Shown here: positions 1 to 10,005 of the stretch, one piece after another
Layout: each line of letters begins with the position of its first letter
How positions within the stretch are numbered: position 1 is the stretch's first letter
From: Pseudomonadales bacterium
GTDB lineage: Bacteria > Pseudomonadota > Gammaproteobacteria > Pseudomonadales > Ketobacteraceae
Length of the DNA stretch: 64,000 nt
Assembly: GCA_002708905.1 (NCBI GenBank)
Contig: PAPM01000027.1
Span: forward strand, 62,001-126,000
Reading direction: 5' to 3'
Program-made: the position numbers and the translations under genes
Notes under the pieces: generated by a model
What the model was told of the DNA's origin: nothing
The model's database searches: none
What the model saw: the letters and a program-made list of their open reading frames with translations, nothing else

Positions 1-111
1 AATACCTTCAACCGGTTGGAATTCGATGTCACCACCACGGCCATCCGGGTGGCGATGCGCAGTTCCCGTTATACCGGTATCATTGAGGCGAGAGTGTTTG
101 GCTACGAATAA
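1..111 (+). CDS. C-terminal end of an unidentified protein (partial, left edge)
   Basis: An open frame enters from the left edge and stops with TAA at 109-111, giving 36 residues. The beta-rich tail (VTTTAIRVAMRSSRYTGI) resembles the last strands of a galactose-binding or discoidin-like beta-sandwich, as found at the end of some carbohydrate-active enzymes. The fragment is too short for a firm family call. It ends 13 bp before the pentapeptide-repeat gene, so the two could be cotranscribed. Confidence 0.5.
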   Translation, partial: NTFNRLEFDVTTTAIRVAMRSSRYTGIIEARVFGYE

Positions 112-124
112 AAATGGTTGAGTT

Positions 125-1321
125 ATGACAGATAAGGCAGGGAAGCCCCAGCAAGAGAATCCACACCAGCAATACGATGCCCGTTTTCTGCAATTGGAAC
201 ATCGGTTGCTGGAACAGGAACATCGCTTTATATCCGTCTGGCTGAATCTTTTTCAAAGTTTCCGCAAGGGACGCGAAGCGGATCGTGTGCCTGCCTTGAA
301 GGCGGTACTCTACAGCCTGATACCGGGGCGCGTGCTGATGCTGATTACAGGCGGTACGTTGATTGGCCTGGTGACATTGCTTTTGATGTACCAGGCCAAC
401 TTGCTGTTGGCCAAACAAAACCAGTACTTTCAGCAACAGATCTATGTCCAGTCCAACACTGAGCGTCGACGCATGTTGGTGGATATCAAAGAGAAACTTT
501 ACGATCCGGATCCTTTCAGCAAACAAGCGGCGAATGAGCATCAGCAGTGTGTTCGCAAGTCGAAGAATTTTGGCAGCTGTGGGCCGTCAGTAGAGTTACG
601 CCCAAAATTCAACGCCCAGATTCGAACAGAATCCATGCTGGCTTACCTCGATATTCAGCGTACGCCATTAAAGCAACCTGAGCCGGCGTCATTACCCACC
701 CTGGAATTTGTTGCCCAGACCATCCTCGGTGCTCTTTTCGAACCTGAAACCTCAGATCAGCAGGCAGCGCACAACCCTCAACAACAGGATGAGTGTAAAA
801 GAGTGAAGAATGCGGATTTGCGGGGCGCGTTTCTGCAGGAGGTCTATCTGGTGGGGGAGTGCTTGGAAGGCGTCAACTTTACCGGGGCCAACCTGTCCCA
901 TGCTGATTTGAGCTTCGTACAGCTTGAACGCTCGGACATTAACAAAACCAACTTGCGCGGCATTGATATGGTGGGCTCAAGATTGAGCGGTTCCAATTTT
1001 TTTGATGCTGATCTTTCTGAGGCGGACATGACCCGGTCTGAGCTGAAGAAAGCGAATTTGGCAGGGGCCGATCTCTCTGGTGCGATCCTGCATAACACCA
1101 ATCTGGAAGGGGCGAATCTGGAGCGAGCCATATTGATCAATGCCCGGCTGATGGAAGCGAACTTACAGCACGCTAAGTTGAGAGGAGCTGATCTTGCCGG
1201 GGTGGATTTCATTGCCGCAGACCTGTTCGAGGCGGAATTGCAAGGTGCGCGATTTGATTGTACCGACCTGAAAACCGCAAAAAACTGGAGAACCGTCAAA
1301 CTGGACCAACCCTGCCCCTGA
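125..1321 (+). CDS. Membrane-anchored pentapeptide-repeat protein
   Basis: 398 aa. The first ~75 residues are charged. One hydrophobic segment follows at about residues 77-100 (GRVLMLITGGTLIGLV...), then a polar linker with two cysteines. From about residue 225 to 385 there is a run of pentapeptide repeats of the A(D/N)LxX type (ANLSHADLS, GADLSGAIL, ANLERAIL, GADLAGVDF), which fold as a right-handed quadrilateral beta-helix. The anchor would place the helix in the periplasm or cytoplasm according to topology, which cannot be decided here. No enzymatic domain is visible. The ATG at 125 has only a weak ribosome site. Function is unknown; the repeats usually act as a scaffold or DNA-mimic surface. 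Confidence 0.85.
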   Translation: MTDKAGKPQQENPHQQYDARFLQLEHRLLEQEHRFISVWLNLFQSFRKGREADRVPALKAVLYSLIPGRVLMLITGGTLIGLVTLLLMYQANLLLAKQNQYFQQQIYVQSNTERRRMLVDIKEKLYDPDPFSKQAANEHQQCVRKSKNFGSCGPSVELRPKFNAQIRTESMLAYLDIQRTPLKQPEPASLPTLEFVAQTILGALFEPETSDQQAAHNPQQQDECKRVKNADLRGAFLQEVYLVGECLEGVNFTGANLSHADLSFVQLERSDINKTNLRGIDMVGSRLSGSNFFDADLSEADMTRSELKKANLAGADLSGAILHNTNLEGANLERAILINARLMEANLQHAKLRGADLAGVDFIAADLFEAELQGARFDCTDLKTAKNWRTVKLDQPCP

Positions 1322-1368
1322 CCCCCTACCGCGCTGCAGAACTTCAGCGCGGTGAATTCCACAATAGG

Positions 1369-3159
1369 CTATTGCAGCAGCGCGCCGACCCGATACAGAT
1401 GAAATTGTGAATAGTTATCTGTGATCTGGGCGCGCTGGGCAAACCAGAATGTCTGGTCGTCCGCCGGATCAACGACCGCCCAGGAATAGTCAATGTCGCG
1501 TTCTTTCCAGGTTACATCCGCCAGGTGCATGAGTGTGCCGTTGGTGGCAGGCGAACTCCAGTCCGGATGCCAGCGGATCAACCGGATTTCAGCTCCGCCA
1601 CCGCGACGATAGGGCACGATTAATTCTTCATTGGCATTCACCGCCAGTGCCGGAAACAGGTTGGTCTTATCCAAAAAGGACGTCACCCAATAACTGTATC
1701 CGGTACTGAATACCGACTGGAATTTGATGACGTTGCCCGGTGTGGAAGTCACACTGATGGGAACGCGAATGTAGCGCAGTTGTTTGCGTTTTGGTCGCAC
1801 GGTTTCCGTTACCTGCCATGCCATGTGCAGATTGCCGTTGCGATACACCGTGTGCATCGGGAAGGATGGCAGGAATGGGTCCGGCATAACCGATTCCGCA
1901 TAATGCACGACCGGTTTTATTCCCTGTCCCTGGGGGCTGCCAAACCCGAACACACGCAACTTGTCGGTCATGCCGGGAATAACATCCGGATTGTAGCCGG
2001 GCTTCCAACGATTGAGTGGGCTGAGCAACAGCGTGTGGCCCTGCAGCCCTGCCCCTGATCCATGCTGCACAATGGGCGCTGGATTGTAGAGATTATTTTT
2101 GTAGGGTGACGTGGACGTGTCCACCGTATTGGGGTGTGCGGCAATCAGGTCCGCCCGCGACAATTGAAAGTAACGGGGCTCCGGGTTGCCGTTGCGCAAG
2201 TCAGACAGGCGAATCACCGTCGCCACAGCACCGTATTTGGTACCGGGATTCGCCGCGCCGATGGTGAACATATCGCCCTCGGCATTTACCGAGCCCCAGG
2301 GGAAATCCACGTAGTTCTGCTTCTTGATGGCATAGGTATAAAAACCATCCCGCGGATCTTCGGTTTTTGAAATGGCAAAAAACTGATGGCGCCGGGCCAG
2401 CGCGCAATAACTGGTGCTGGGAAGTGCAGAGTCTTTTCCGGTGCGGGCATTTTCATAAACACCGCACCACTCAAAGCCATTCTTGGAGCCGCTGAATTTA
2501 TCGGGGTATTCTTCGGGGCGCCACAGATCCGTGCGAATCACATTCTTGGCTTCTGCCAAAATAATAAAGCGATTGCCAAGTGCATCAAAGTACACCCGCG
2601 TGTCCAGCACCCTGCCCACACAGAATTTATTAAGGGTGGTGTTCGGGTACACCGGTGAATCGCAGGGCAGAATAAAACCGGTGTGCTTGTTGATGTCGTT
2701 TGCGGACTCCCGGTCCAGGAATTCCGCAAACATGGTTTGGGTAGCGATAGTCGAGAACACGCCGTTTTTAGTGGCCAGAGGCGCCCCTTCCTTATCGCGG
2801 AAAGACACCTCCTGCGAGGTGCTGACCACCACAAAATTGCGGCCGGCGGCCACCATCGGGTCCTTGCCGTTCAATGACAGGCTTATCTTTTTGACGTCCG
2901 TCTGCAGGCCGTCCAAGTCATCCAGATCCGTGAGGGGGTCTTCCTCCTCAAAGGATTGCGGTATAAAGACGGGATCAAAATTTACATCGTTTTCTGCAGC
3001 CGGTGGGGAACTCTGAATTTGCGGGCCGGGTAAAGGCCATTCGCTGCTTAGGAACAGGCCAGCCGAGCAGAGCGCGGGCCAACACAGCAGAGGCAAACAC
3101 AGCAGAGGAAAGTTCAGTGCGAGGAATGCCAGTATTGAGCGTTTCGGTGTGCGTTTCAT
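1369..3159 (-). CDS. Secreted protein of unknown function, signal peptide
   Basis: 596 aa from the ATG at 3159, preceded by GGAG at a 6-nt spacing; a TTG two codons upstream is a less likely start. The N-terminus is a clear Sec signal (MKRTPKRSILAFLALNFPLL, then further hydrophobic residues) with probable cleavage near CSAG. The mature protein has WD/beta-propeller-like character: many aromatic, Gly and Asp turns, and phrases such as FDALGNRFIILAEA, FFAISKTEDP and WGSVNAEGDMFTIGAANPG that recur like propeller blades. I do not recognise a named family. It is convergent with the pentapeptide gene, 47 bp away. Probably periplasmic or extracellular. Confidence 0.8.
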   Translation of the reverse strand: MKRTPKRSILAFLALNFPLLCLPLLCWPALCSAGLFLSSEWPLPGPQIQSSPPAAENDVNFDPVFIPQSFEEEDPLTDLDDLDGLQTDVKKISLSLNGKDPMVAAGRNFVVVSTSQEVSFRDKEGAPLATKNGVFSTIATQTMFAEFLDRESANDINKHTGFILPCDSPVYPNTTLNKFCVGRVLDTRVYFDALGNRFIILAEAKNVIRTDLWRPEEYPDKFSGSKNGFEWCGVYENARTGKDSALPSTSYCALARRHQFFAISKTEDPRDGFYTYAIKKQNYVDFPWGSVNAEGDMFTIGAANPGTKYGAVATVIRLSDLRNGNPEPRYFQLSRADLIAAHPNTVDTSTSPYKNNLYNPAPIVQHGSGAGLQGHTLLLSPLNRWKPGYNPDVIPGMTDKLRVFGFGSPQGQGIKPVVHYAESVMPDPFLPSFPMHTVYRNGNLHMAWQVTETVRPKRKQLRYIRVPISVTSTPGNVIKFQSVFSTGYSYWVTSFLDKTNLFPALAVNANEELIVPYRRGGGAEIRLIRWHPDWSSPATNGTLMHLADVTWKERDIDYSWAVVDPADDQTFWFAQRAQITDNYSQFHLYRVGALLQ

Positions 3160-3364
3160 AGTCAACTCCTTCTATCCTTGAATGAGTGTGTCTATTACGG
3201 GCCATGGCACCGGTGCTTGTATAGTGAATTTACTACAGAAGTGAAGTGCGATTTCGCCAGCGAATGGACGACTACTCTGTTAATGTCCAAATCAATAACG
3301 GACTGCGCACGATGCCAAGATTGCGGTCGGCCGTGTGCCGTATGGGGGGAGGGAGTTGAATTCA

Positions 3365-4210
3365 ATGTTGGAATACATACACAGTTTGCAGGGCCTGGCA
3401 TTGACTTGGTTTGGCGGCCTGTTTGCGCTGATGACGGCCTTTCGCATGGTGACCAAAAATGCTGATCAGGAATTGGGCGCAGATGTGAGGGATTCTATCG
3501 CAATAATGTTGCTTGATCTAAAACCGCGCATGCCCGGAGAGTGGATTCAGGGTTTCAACCGGATTTTCGATCTGGTGTTTGGCGAAGAACATTTTCGCTG
3601 GCGCTGCTTTGGGATATCCATGCTGATCTCGGTGGTGTTTTATCTTTTCTTTTTCTGGATCTATGTTGGTGTACTGGACGTTGAGTTTGATGAGCGGGAT
3701 TCTTGGTTTTACTTTGGTGTTGCCCCACTTTTCGCGATTATGTGTAACGGGTTGGTTGACTATATCTCATTATTGGAAACGCGCTGGATCCTGGGTACCA
3801 GAATACCCTATCTGGGTAAGTTCATTGTGGATATAGCGCTTACCCTGATCATTACCTTTTTTTGGGCCGTGGTTTTTCTTTTCGTGTTCAGTCGGAATTC
3901 ATTATCGGATTCCATTTATCTGGTCCTGCATTTGGCGGAACGTGATATCAAGGATCAGGTTTTGGTGTTATCCGTATTCACCACCTCCTTTACCACCTCG
4001 TTTTGGCTGTGGATGCATGGTTTGGCGCAGTTCATTATTCGTTTAATAAATGGCAGCGTTTGGATGGTACAAAAGTTAAATATTGAAGCGGCACCGGTGC
4101 GTGCGCTTGGTATTGTCATCAATGCCAATATTTTGCTGCTCGGTAGTCTGTGCTTTTTGGTATACATATTGTTTGAGAGTGTGGCCCACCTGCTTGGGGG
4201 CCTGTTCTGA
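3365..4210 (+). CDS. Multi-pass membrane protein, unknown function
   Basis: 281 aa starting at ATG 3365, chosen because GGGAGGGAG lies 10 nt upstream; an in-frame GTG at 3335 has no such site. Hydrophobic stretches suggest five or six membrane helices (for example ISVVFYLFFFWIYVG, FIVDIALTLIITFFWAVVF, ANILLLGSLCFLVYILF). No catalytic motif or known family is apparent. It lies 84 bp upstream of the RHS gene on the same strand. It is not an Eag-type chaperone (wrong size and hydrophobicity), so any role in RHS export is guesswork. Confidence 0.8.
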   Translation: MLEYIHSLQGLALTWFGGLFALMTAFRMVTKNADQELGADVRDSIAIMLLDLKPRMPGEWIQGFNRIFDLVFGEEHFRWRCFGISMLISVVFYLFFFWIYVGVLDVEFDERDSWFYFGVAPLFAIMCNGLVDYISLLETRWILGTRIPYLGKFIVDIALTLIITFFWAVVFLFVFSRNSLSDSIYLVLHLAERDIKDQVLVLSVFTTSFTTSFWLWMHGLAQFIIRLINGSVWMVQKLNIEAAPVRALGIVINANILLLGSLCFLVYILFESVAHLLGGLF

Positions 4211-4294
4211 TGTGACTTAACGCATCTCTGTTAACGGTACAGATGTCTCTATACCAGGCTCTCTACTTTCTCTGCGTAAGGACTCTGTACCGTC

Positions 4295-7200
4295 ATGGGC
4301 GACGACAATTCATCCAATCAAAAAACCAAAGTCCGCACCCCCCAGTGCCAGACCGCCGATCACTGGATTGATCTGGAATACCGCTATGACGACCTGTACT
4401 ACACCCCCGTGGCGGACATGCCCTTCGAGGTCACCTGCAAGCGGGACGAGTCCATCAAAGTGCGCGGCACCACCGATGCTGAGGGCAAAGCCCACGTTGA
4501 AGGCCTGATTCCCGGCCCCGTAGAGATTGCCTTCAACCCGGATTCCGACGCCGCCGACCGCCAGCAGGCCCAGCAGATCCGCCAGGAGATGAAGCAGACC
4601 CTGGACAGCGTCATCGCCGGTATCCAGCAGGATGCGGTGTACAAACAACAGGCTTGGGAAGAAACCCCTGACCTCATGAAAGGCGTGATCTACGCCGGGG
4701 CCGCCGCCCAGGGCGTGTGGGATGGCGCCACCGAATTCGTGGATTTCATTGGTGAGGCCGCCGCCATTCTGGCCAAGATGGGCATGGCCTATGCCGACGT
4801 GTGGGGGTGCATCGTCACTGGCGACATCAAAGCCCTGGAGCGCAAACTGGAACAGGCCCGGGAAAACGGCGCCGAGATGGCCGACAGTGCGGTGGAAACC
4901 TTCGAAAACCTATTCCTGCTGCTGTCCGATGAAGAAGTGCGGGACATGCTCTATGACTTCCCCGAGCGCTACTGGGATGCCCACCACAGCGTGGATCAGG
5001 TGTACATGGCCGGGTCCGCCGGCAGTGACCTGGTGGTGGGAATCGTGATGGGGGCCCTCACCGGGGGTGCCGGTGCCGCCGCCATGGGGGCCAAGGCCCT
5101 GGCCAAAGGCGGCAAGGCCGTGCAGAAGGTGATGGAACTGATCGAAAAGCTGGTGCCCATCTTAAAGCGTGTCAAAGGCAAACTCAGCTTCAACGGCACC
5201 ACCAAAAGCACCAAAAAGGCCACCCTGCCGTCCAAGCGTTCCAACAAACCGCTCTCCGACAAACACAGCGCCAACAGCAACCAAACCGGCACAAACCTCA
5301 ACGGCGACGCCTGCCCCGCTAACGCCAAAACCTGTGTCGCCGGCGAACCTATCAGCATGGTCACCGGCGAGGAACTGCTGGAACAGGAAGACTTCACCCT
5401 GCCCGGCGTCATCCCCCTCACCTGGAAGCGCCTGTACCGCACCAGCAACCCCCGCAACCGGGGCCTGGGCCACGGCTGGACCTTTCCCACCTGCGAAACC
5501 CTGCAGATCGGCAACGACGCCATCCTCTACAACGATGCCGAAGGCCGCCAAATCGAACTGCCCGTGCCCGAGATCGGCCAGTTCACCAGCAACAGTGCCG
5601 AAGGCCTGTTCCTGCACCGGGACTGGCACACCGTGTTCTACCTCAAGCAACCGGGCCAGCCGGACAAGCTCTTTATCGGTAAGGACACCTTAAAACTGGC
5701 CGCCCTGATCGACACCGTGGGCAACCGCTGGGACTGCTTCTATAACGACAGCAACCAACAGATCGAACGCATGGAAGCCTGCTGGGGCACCGTGCTGGAA
5801 TTCCACAACAGCGACAAAGGCCTGATCCAGTCGGTCCGCGAACTCACGGCGGAAGGCCACAAGACTCTAGTTAGATACCACTACAGCCCCGAACAAGACC
5901 TGATCGCCGTGGAAGACGCCGGCGGCGACGCCGAACGCTTCGCCTACCAGAACCACATCATCACCCAACGCACCCTGCGCACCGGCTTCAGCTTCTATTT
6001 CCAGTGGGATCAGCTCACCCCCCAAGCCCGCTGCCTGCGCCAATGGGGCGACGCCACAGGCCCCGGCTCTTCACAAGAGCAGGCCCCGACATATGACTAC
6101 CGCTTCGAGTGGGAGCCAAAAAAACGCATCAGCCGCAGCATCGATTCCAACGGCGGCGTCACCGAGGTTGAATACAACCGCCGTGGTCAGGTCATCCGCG
6201 AAACCGACCCCCTGGGCCACAGCACCCACTACGAGTACGACCGCAACGGCCGCAAAATCAAAACCATCGACGCCCTGGGCTTTGAACACAGCTACCATTA
6301 CGACGACGTGGGCAACCTCACCGGCCAATTGGACAGCGCCGGTGGCGGCTTCACCCTGCTGTATGACCAGGAACACCGGCCCATCTGCTTTACCGACGCA
6401 GAAGGCAACAGCTGGGCGCGGGAATACAACGACGATGGCTTAGTGCAAAAGACCATCGACGCCGAAGGCAATGAGACCCAATACTTCTACAACGAACTGG
6501 GCCTGCCGGAACTCATCATAGATCCAGCTGGACAAAAACAAATCCTCGCCTGGAGCCCCAGCGGCCAACTCCTCACCCGCGCCCTGCAAGGCAAAACCGG
6601 CGAAGTTGAACCGACACATTACCAATACGACGCCCAAGGCCACGTGGCCCAGGTGCAACAGGGCAAGCAGATCACCCGCTACCAACACAACGCCAAGGGC
6701 GACGTCACCGCCATTCACTACCCCGATGGCAGCCGCGCCCAACTGGCCTACAACGCCAACCGCCAGCTCACCGCCTACACCGATCCACTGGGCCGCACCA
6801 CGCGCTTTGAATACGACGGCCTGGCCCAGGTCACACGCCGCATCGACCCCGCCGGCAACAGCCTGCACTACCACTACGATCGCGAACGCAACCTGATCGG
6901 GCTCACCAACGAAAACGGCGAACACTACCAACTGAAATACGACGCCAACGAACGCCTGATTGAAGAGATCGGCTTTGACGGCCGCGTGCAGCAATACGAA
7001 TACAACCCACTGGGGCAGCTGGTTGCTCATATTGAAGGGGCGCATATCGAAGGCCAGGACGACACGCTCGCCGCAAACACCACCCGCTTCGAACGCGACC
7101 CCATGGGCCGCCTGCTGCACAAGCACACCCCGGATGGCTGCGACACCGTCTTCGCTTATGACAAGAATGGCCGCCTGGCCAGCGCAAGCAACAGCCAACG

Positions 7201-8977
7201 TACGCTTTCGTTTGGATATACCCCCAACGGCCAACTGCAAACCGAAACCCAGGATCAAGCTAAAATCGAACACAGCTACGATCCCCTGGGCAACCGCATC
7301 GGCAGCCTGCTGCCCGGCGGCCAACAACTGGCCTATGAATACGATCCCTTCGGGCAATTCACCGCCCTGGATTACAACGGCCACCGCCTCACCCAACTGC
7401 AACGCAACCGCCAGGGGCAGGAAACCGTCCGCACCCTGGGCAACCTCTACGCCGGATTCGACTACGATCCCGCCGGAAGGCTCACCCGCCATTGGGTACA
7501 AGGCCAGGAAAGCCGCCAGGCCATCATCGACCGCCAATACCAATACGACGGCACCGGCCGCCTAAGCCAAATCGACGACCTGCGCAAAGGCCAGATCCGC
7601 TACCACTACGACGCGCTCGACCGCCTGCAAGCGGTGGAAGGCTACGCCCAGGAACAATTCGACTTTGATCCGGCCGGCAACATCCTGAGCCCGCAAAGTG
7701 GGCAGAGCGGGGAGAAAACAAAAACAGCCGGCAACCGCCTGACCTTCCACGGCGACCGACACTTCACCTATGACGAACGCGGCAACCTGATCGAAGAACG
7801 CCGCGGCACCGGTGGCGCCCTGCAAACCCGCTACCACTACAACAGCCAGAACCAGCTGATCAAAGTGGAAAAGAGCGGAGGCGCGCAAGCATCACAAGTT
7901 ACCACCTACGCCTACGACCCCCTGGGCCGCCGCATCCGCAAACAGGATGAATTCGGCGAAACCACATTCCTGTGGAACGGCGACGTCCTGCTCAGTGAGC
8001 AGCGCAACAGGATCGACAAGCTCTACCTGTACGAACCCAACAGCTTCAAGCCCCTGGCCTTTATCGAAAACAACCAATGCTACTTCTACCACCTGGACCA
8101 CCTGGGCACCCCCCAGGAAATGACCAACTGGGAAGGCCAGATCGTCTGGAGCGCCCGCTACCGCGTCTACGGCAACGTACTGAAGCAGGATGTTGAGGCG
8201 GTTGAGAACAACCTGCGCTTTCAGGGCCAGTATTATGATGTGGAAAGTGGGCTGCATTATAATCGGCACCGGTATTATGATCCGGGGACGGGGCAGTTTA
8301 CTCAGCAAGATCCGATTGGGTTGTTGGGGGGGATTAATAATTATCAGTATGCGCCGAATCCTAGTGGGTGGATTGATCCGCTGGGATTGGTTTGTAAAGA
8401 GCGCTATGACCGATATAAAGAATTAAGGCAACAGGGTTTTTCAGCTCAAGAGTCAGCACAGTTTTCAAAAGCTAATGCTTTGAGAATGGGTGATGAGTTA
8501 ACGGATAATGATAGAGCCTTAATTGATGGTGCGGTTGCGTGGCAAGGCCCAGATAATAAAGGGTATCCTCATAAGGACACCTACGCAGGTGTGATGACTT
8601 TGAAAGAAGGCGATGTTGTTCATGGTTTGGCACCTGGTCGGGGTGAATACTATACGACGAGTAACACAGTGCAGCGATATGGCGATTCTTCTCAGTCGAT
8701 GAATGAAGCTTTACAGGTTTGGCCTAGTGATTATGGTCAGCCTGAAGGTATTTATCGTTATCGACCGGCGCTTGCAACTTACAGAGTTACCCAAGATACA
8801 GATGTCCCAGTAGGTGTGGTGAGAGCTAATGCACAGTGGGGCGAAGGTGGAGGCACTCAACTGTATATGAAAGATCATTGGGATGTTTTAGAAGAAATGG
8901 AAGTGAATGACTTGCCAAATAATGTACCAAGCGATTCTATTCACAACTATCGAGCTAGTATGGATAAGAAAAAATGA
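4295..8977 (+). CDS. RHS polymorphic toxin with TNT-like (NAD glycohydrolase-type) C-terminal domain
   Basis: 1560 aa. An N-terminal region (1-90) has an SpaA/transthyretin-like look (VRGTTDAEGKAHVEGLIPGP). A Gly/Ala-rich hydrophobic segment follows near 245-270, then a DUF6531-type entry domain at about 345-430 (GEPISMVTGE, LPLTWKRLYRTSN-like, GLGHGWTFP). YD repeats run from about 560 to 1300, and the core ends in DPIGLLGG...NPSGWIDPLGL at about 1339-1367. The last ~190 residues are the variable tip. They carry a GGGTQ motif after an aromatic strand (WGEGGGTQLYM), as in TNT/DUF4237 NADases. No PAAR domain and no VgrG or Eag gene are in the window, so the delivery route is unknown. The core is GC-rich; from about 8215 it becomes AT-rich, which suggests a recombined 3' end. 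AGGA lies ahead of ATG 4295. Confidence 0.92.
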   Translation: MGDDNSSNQKTKVRTPQCQTADHWIDLEYRYDDLYYTPVADMPFEVTCKRDESIKVRGTTDAEGKAHVEGLIPGPVEIAFNPDSDAADRQQAQQIRQEMKQTLDSVIAGIQQDAVYKQQAWEETPDLMKGVIYAGAAAQGVWDGATEFVDFIGEAAAILAKMGMAYADVWGCIVTGDIKALERKLEQARENGAEMADSAVETFENLFLLLSDEEVRDMLYDFPERYWDAHHSVDQVYMAGSAGSDLVVGIVMGALTGGAGAAAMGAKALAKGGKAVQKVMELIEKLVPILKRVKGKLSFNGTTKSTKKATLPSKRSNKPLSDKHSANSNQTGTNLNGDACPANAKTCVAGEPISMVTGEELLEQEDFTLPGVIPLTWKRLYRTSNPRNRGLGHGWTFPTCETLQIGNDAILYNDAEGRQIELPVPEIGQFTSNSAEGLFLHRDWHTVFYLKQPGQPDKLFIGKDTLKLAALIDTVGNRWDCFYNDSNQQIERMEACWGTVLEFHNSDKGLIQSVRELTAEGHKTLVRYHYSPEQDLIAVEDAGGDAERFAYQNHIITQRTLRTGFSFYFQWDQLTPQARCLRQWGDATGPGSSQEQAPTYDYRFEWEPKKRISRSIDSNGGVTEVEYNRRGQVIRETDPLGHSTHYEYDRNGRKIKTIDALGFEHSYHYDDVGNLTGQLDSAGGGFTLLYDQEHRPICFTDAEGNSWAREYNDDGLVQKTIDAEGNETQYFYNELGLPELIIDPAGQKQILAWSPSGQLLTRALQGKTGEVEPTHYQYDAQGHVAQVQQGKQITRYQHNAKGDVTAIHYPDGSRAQLAYNANRQLTAYTDPLGRTTRFEYDGLAQVTRRIDPAGNSLHYHYDRERNLIGLTNENGEHYQLKYDANERLIEEIGFDGRVQQYEYNPLGQLVAHIEGAHIEGQDDTLAANTTRFERDPMGRLLHKHTPDGCDTVFAYDKNGRLASASNSQRTLSFGYTPNGQLQTETQDQAKIEHSYDPLGNRIGSLLPGGQQLAYEYDPFGQFTALDYNGHRLTQLQRNRQGQETVRTLGNLYAGFDYDPAGRLTRHWVQGQESRQAIIDRQYQYDGTGRLSQIDDLRKGQIRYHYDALDRLQAVEGYAQEQFDFDPAGNILSPQSGQSGEKTKTAGNRLTFHGDRHFTYDERGNLIEERRGTGGALQTRYHYNSQNQLIKVEKSGGAQASQVTTYAYDPLGRRIRKQDEFGETTFLWNGDVLLSEQRNRIDKLYLYEPNSFKPLAFIENNQCYFYHLDHLGTPQEMTNWEGQIVWSARYRVYGNVLKQDVEAVENNLRFQGQYYDVESGLHYNRHRYYDPGTGQFTQQDPIGLLGGINNYQYAPNPSGWIDPLGLVCKERYDRYKELRQQGFSAQESAQFSKANALRMGDELTDNDRALIDGAVAWQGPDNKGYPHKDTYAGVMTLKEGDVVHGLAPGRGEYYTTSNTVQRYGDSSQSMNEALQVWPSDYGQPEGIYRYRPALATYRVTQDTDVPVGVVRANAQWGEGGGTQLYMKDHWDVLEEMEVNDLPNNVPSDSIHNYRASMDKKK
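8312..8361 (+). repeat. 50-bp perfect direct repeat, copy 1 (end of RHS core)
   Basis: These 50 bases, encoding the [19 protein letters not shown] junction of the RHS core, are identical to 18047-18096 in the orphan RHS tip. Similarity continues less perfectly for about 90 bp upstream. The repeat sits exactly where RHS proteins exchange toxin tips by homologous recombination. Confidence 0.9.
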
Positions 8978-9300
8978 AGCAAAAGATCCAAGAAACGCCT
9001 TATAAATCTGCAACGAAAGATGAGGTGTGCAGCCACCTCAAGCCTATAGTTAAGCTGTTAGAAGATAATGGCAATAAAGTGGATAGATTGACTGGAATAA
9101 TATGTGATAAAGGCGATGGAAATATTCTTTTGTTGGAGAATGATATTGATTTTAAACTAATAGAAAATCATTTTGACCTGCCTGATTTTGTAACTCTGAA
9201 CGAACAAAAAAAGCGGGTAGTGTGCTCTAAATGTTGGTGTTCTTTTGAGAAAAAAGTAGCGGGAAAAACGTTTAATACAAGCCAGAAAATACATTATTAG
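8974..9300 (+). CDS. Probable immunity protein for the RHS toxin
   Basis: 108 aa. The ATG overlaps the RHS stop (ATGA), as expected for translational coupling of a toxin with its antidote. The protein is small, soluble and acidic/lysine-rich, with a CSKCWC cluster near residue 83 that might bind a metal. I do not recognise the family; the immunity call rests on position, size and overlap. The AT-rich composition matches the RHS tip rather than the RHS core, so tip and immunity gene probably arrived together. Confidence 0.7.
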   Translation: MKQKIQETPYKSATKDEVCSHLKPIVKLLEDNGNKVDRLTGIICDKGDGNILLLENDIDFKLIENHFDLPDFVTLNEQKKRVVCSKCWCSFEKKVAGKTFNTSQKIHY

Positions 9301-9329
9301 ATTAGATCATTAAACCAAATGGAGATCGA

Positions 9330-9968
9330 ATGAAAAAGGGAGTAATAATCAGTTCAGTATTAGCCTTGGCGTTGTCAGGTTGCGCCAACATCCAGGATGG
9401 TGAGTATCTCGGTGGTTTTGTCCGTGTAAAGGGATTTGATAGCAAAAAACAGGAACAGCCTGCCACATCTTCCAGTCGCGAATCTGAACAGGTAGCAGTC
9501 AGCAGTGAAGATTCCAAGCCGCAACAAGAGCGTGATTTATCCGCAAAGGCCAATGCGCAGGGTGTTTGCTGGATTGGTTGCAAAAGCAATGATCCATCCC
9601 CAATGGAAAGCATTGAATTTTCACTGTCCGCTATTGATGTTGATACGGCTTACACCAGGATCAAAAGGGAATTTAACTTTAAAACACGCGCAGAGCGGAT
9701 TGAGGCCGACCCCAATGTAGAAGGTTGGCTGGATGGCACGTTGGACTTCAGGTACCAAGCGACGCCGGGTGTGAATTATACGATGCGTGGCTATAGAGAG
9801 CATAAATTCAACACAGAAGAAACACCCAATACCATCCAGGTTGAAATCTTCAAAGATGGTGCGGATCAGGTTTTTATTAAAGCGTCATTTTATTCCGGCA
9901 ATACCAAAGACCTGGAAGGATATAAAAGCAGCCTAAGGCAGAGAATCATAAAAGCGGCGAAAGGCTAG
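9330..9968 (+). CDS. Lipoprotein, unknown function
   Basis: 212 aa. The N-terminus is a lipoprotein signal with lipobox LSGC (MKKGVIISSVLALALSGCAN). A low-complexity Ser/Gln/Glu linker follows (QEQPATSSSRESEQ), then a globular C-terminal half beginning near residue 92 (SIEFSLSAIDVDTAYTRIKR). The sequence is compatible with an outer-membrane lipoprotein, but Asn at +3 and Ala at +2 only weakly argue for export. It lies 29 bp after the putative immunity gene and may be in the same transcript. No known family is recognised. Confidence 0.8.
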   Translation: MKKGVIISSVLALALSGCANIQDGEYLGGFVRVKGFDSKKQEQPATSSSRESEQVAVSSEDSKPQQERDLSAKANAQGVCWIGCKSNDPSPMESIEFSLSAIDVDTAYTRIKREFNFKTRAERIEADPNVEGWLDGTLDFRYQATPGVNYTMRGYREHKFNTEETPNTIQVEIFKDGADQVFIKASFYSGNTKDLEGYKSSLRQRIIKAAKG

Positions 9969-10005
9969 CGTTGTATAGCCAAATCTTTGTAGAGAAAGGA
10001 ATCTG

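Noticed and set aside
6440-7543. A 367-codon open frame on the minus strand inside the RHS core
   Set aside because: It mirrors the GC-rich YD-repeat codons of the real plus-strand gene, is low-complexity (Ala/Val/Gly) and has no ribosome site.
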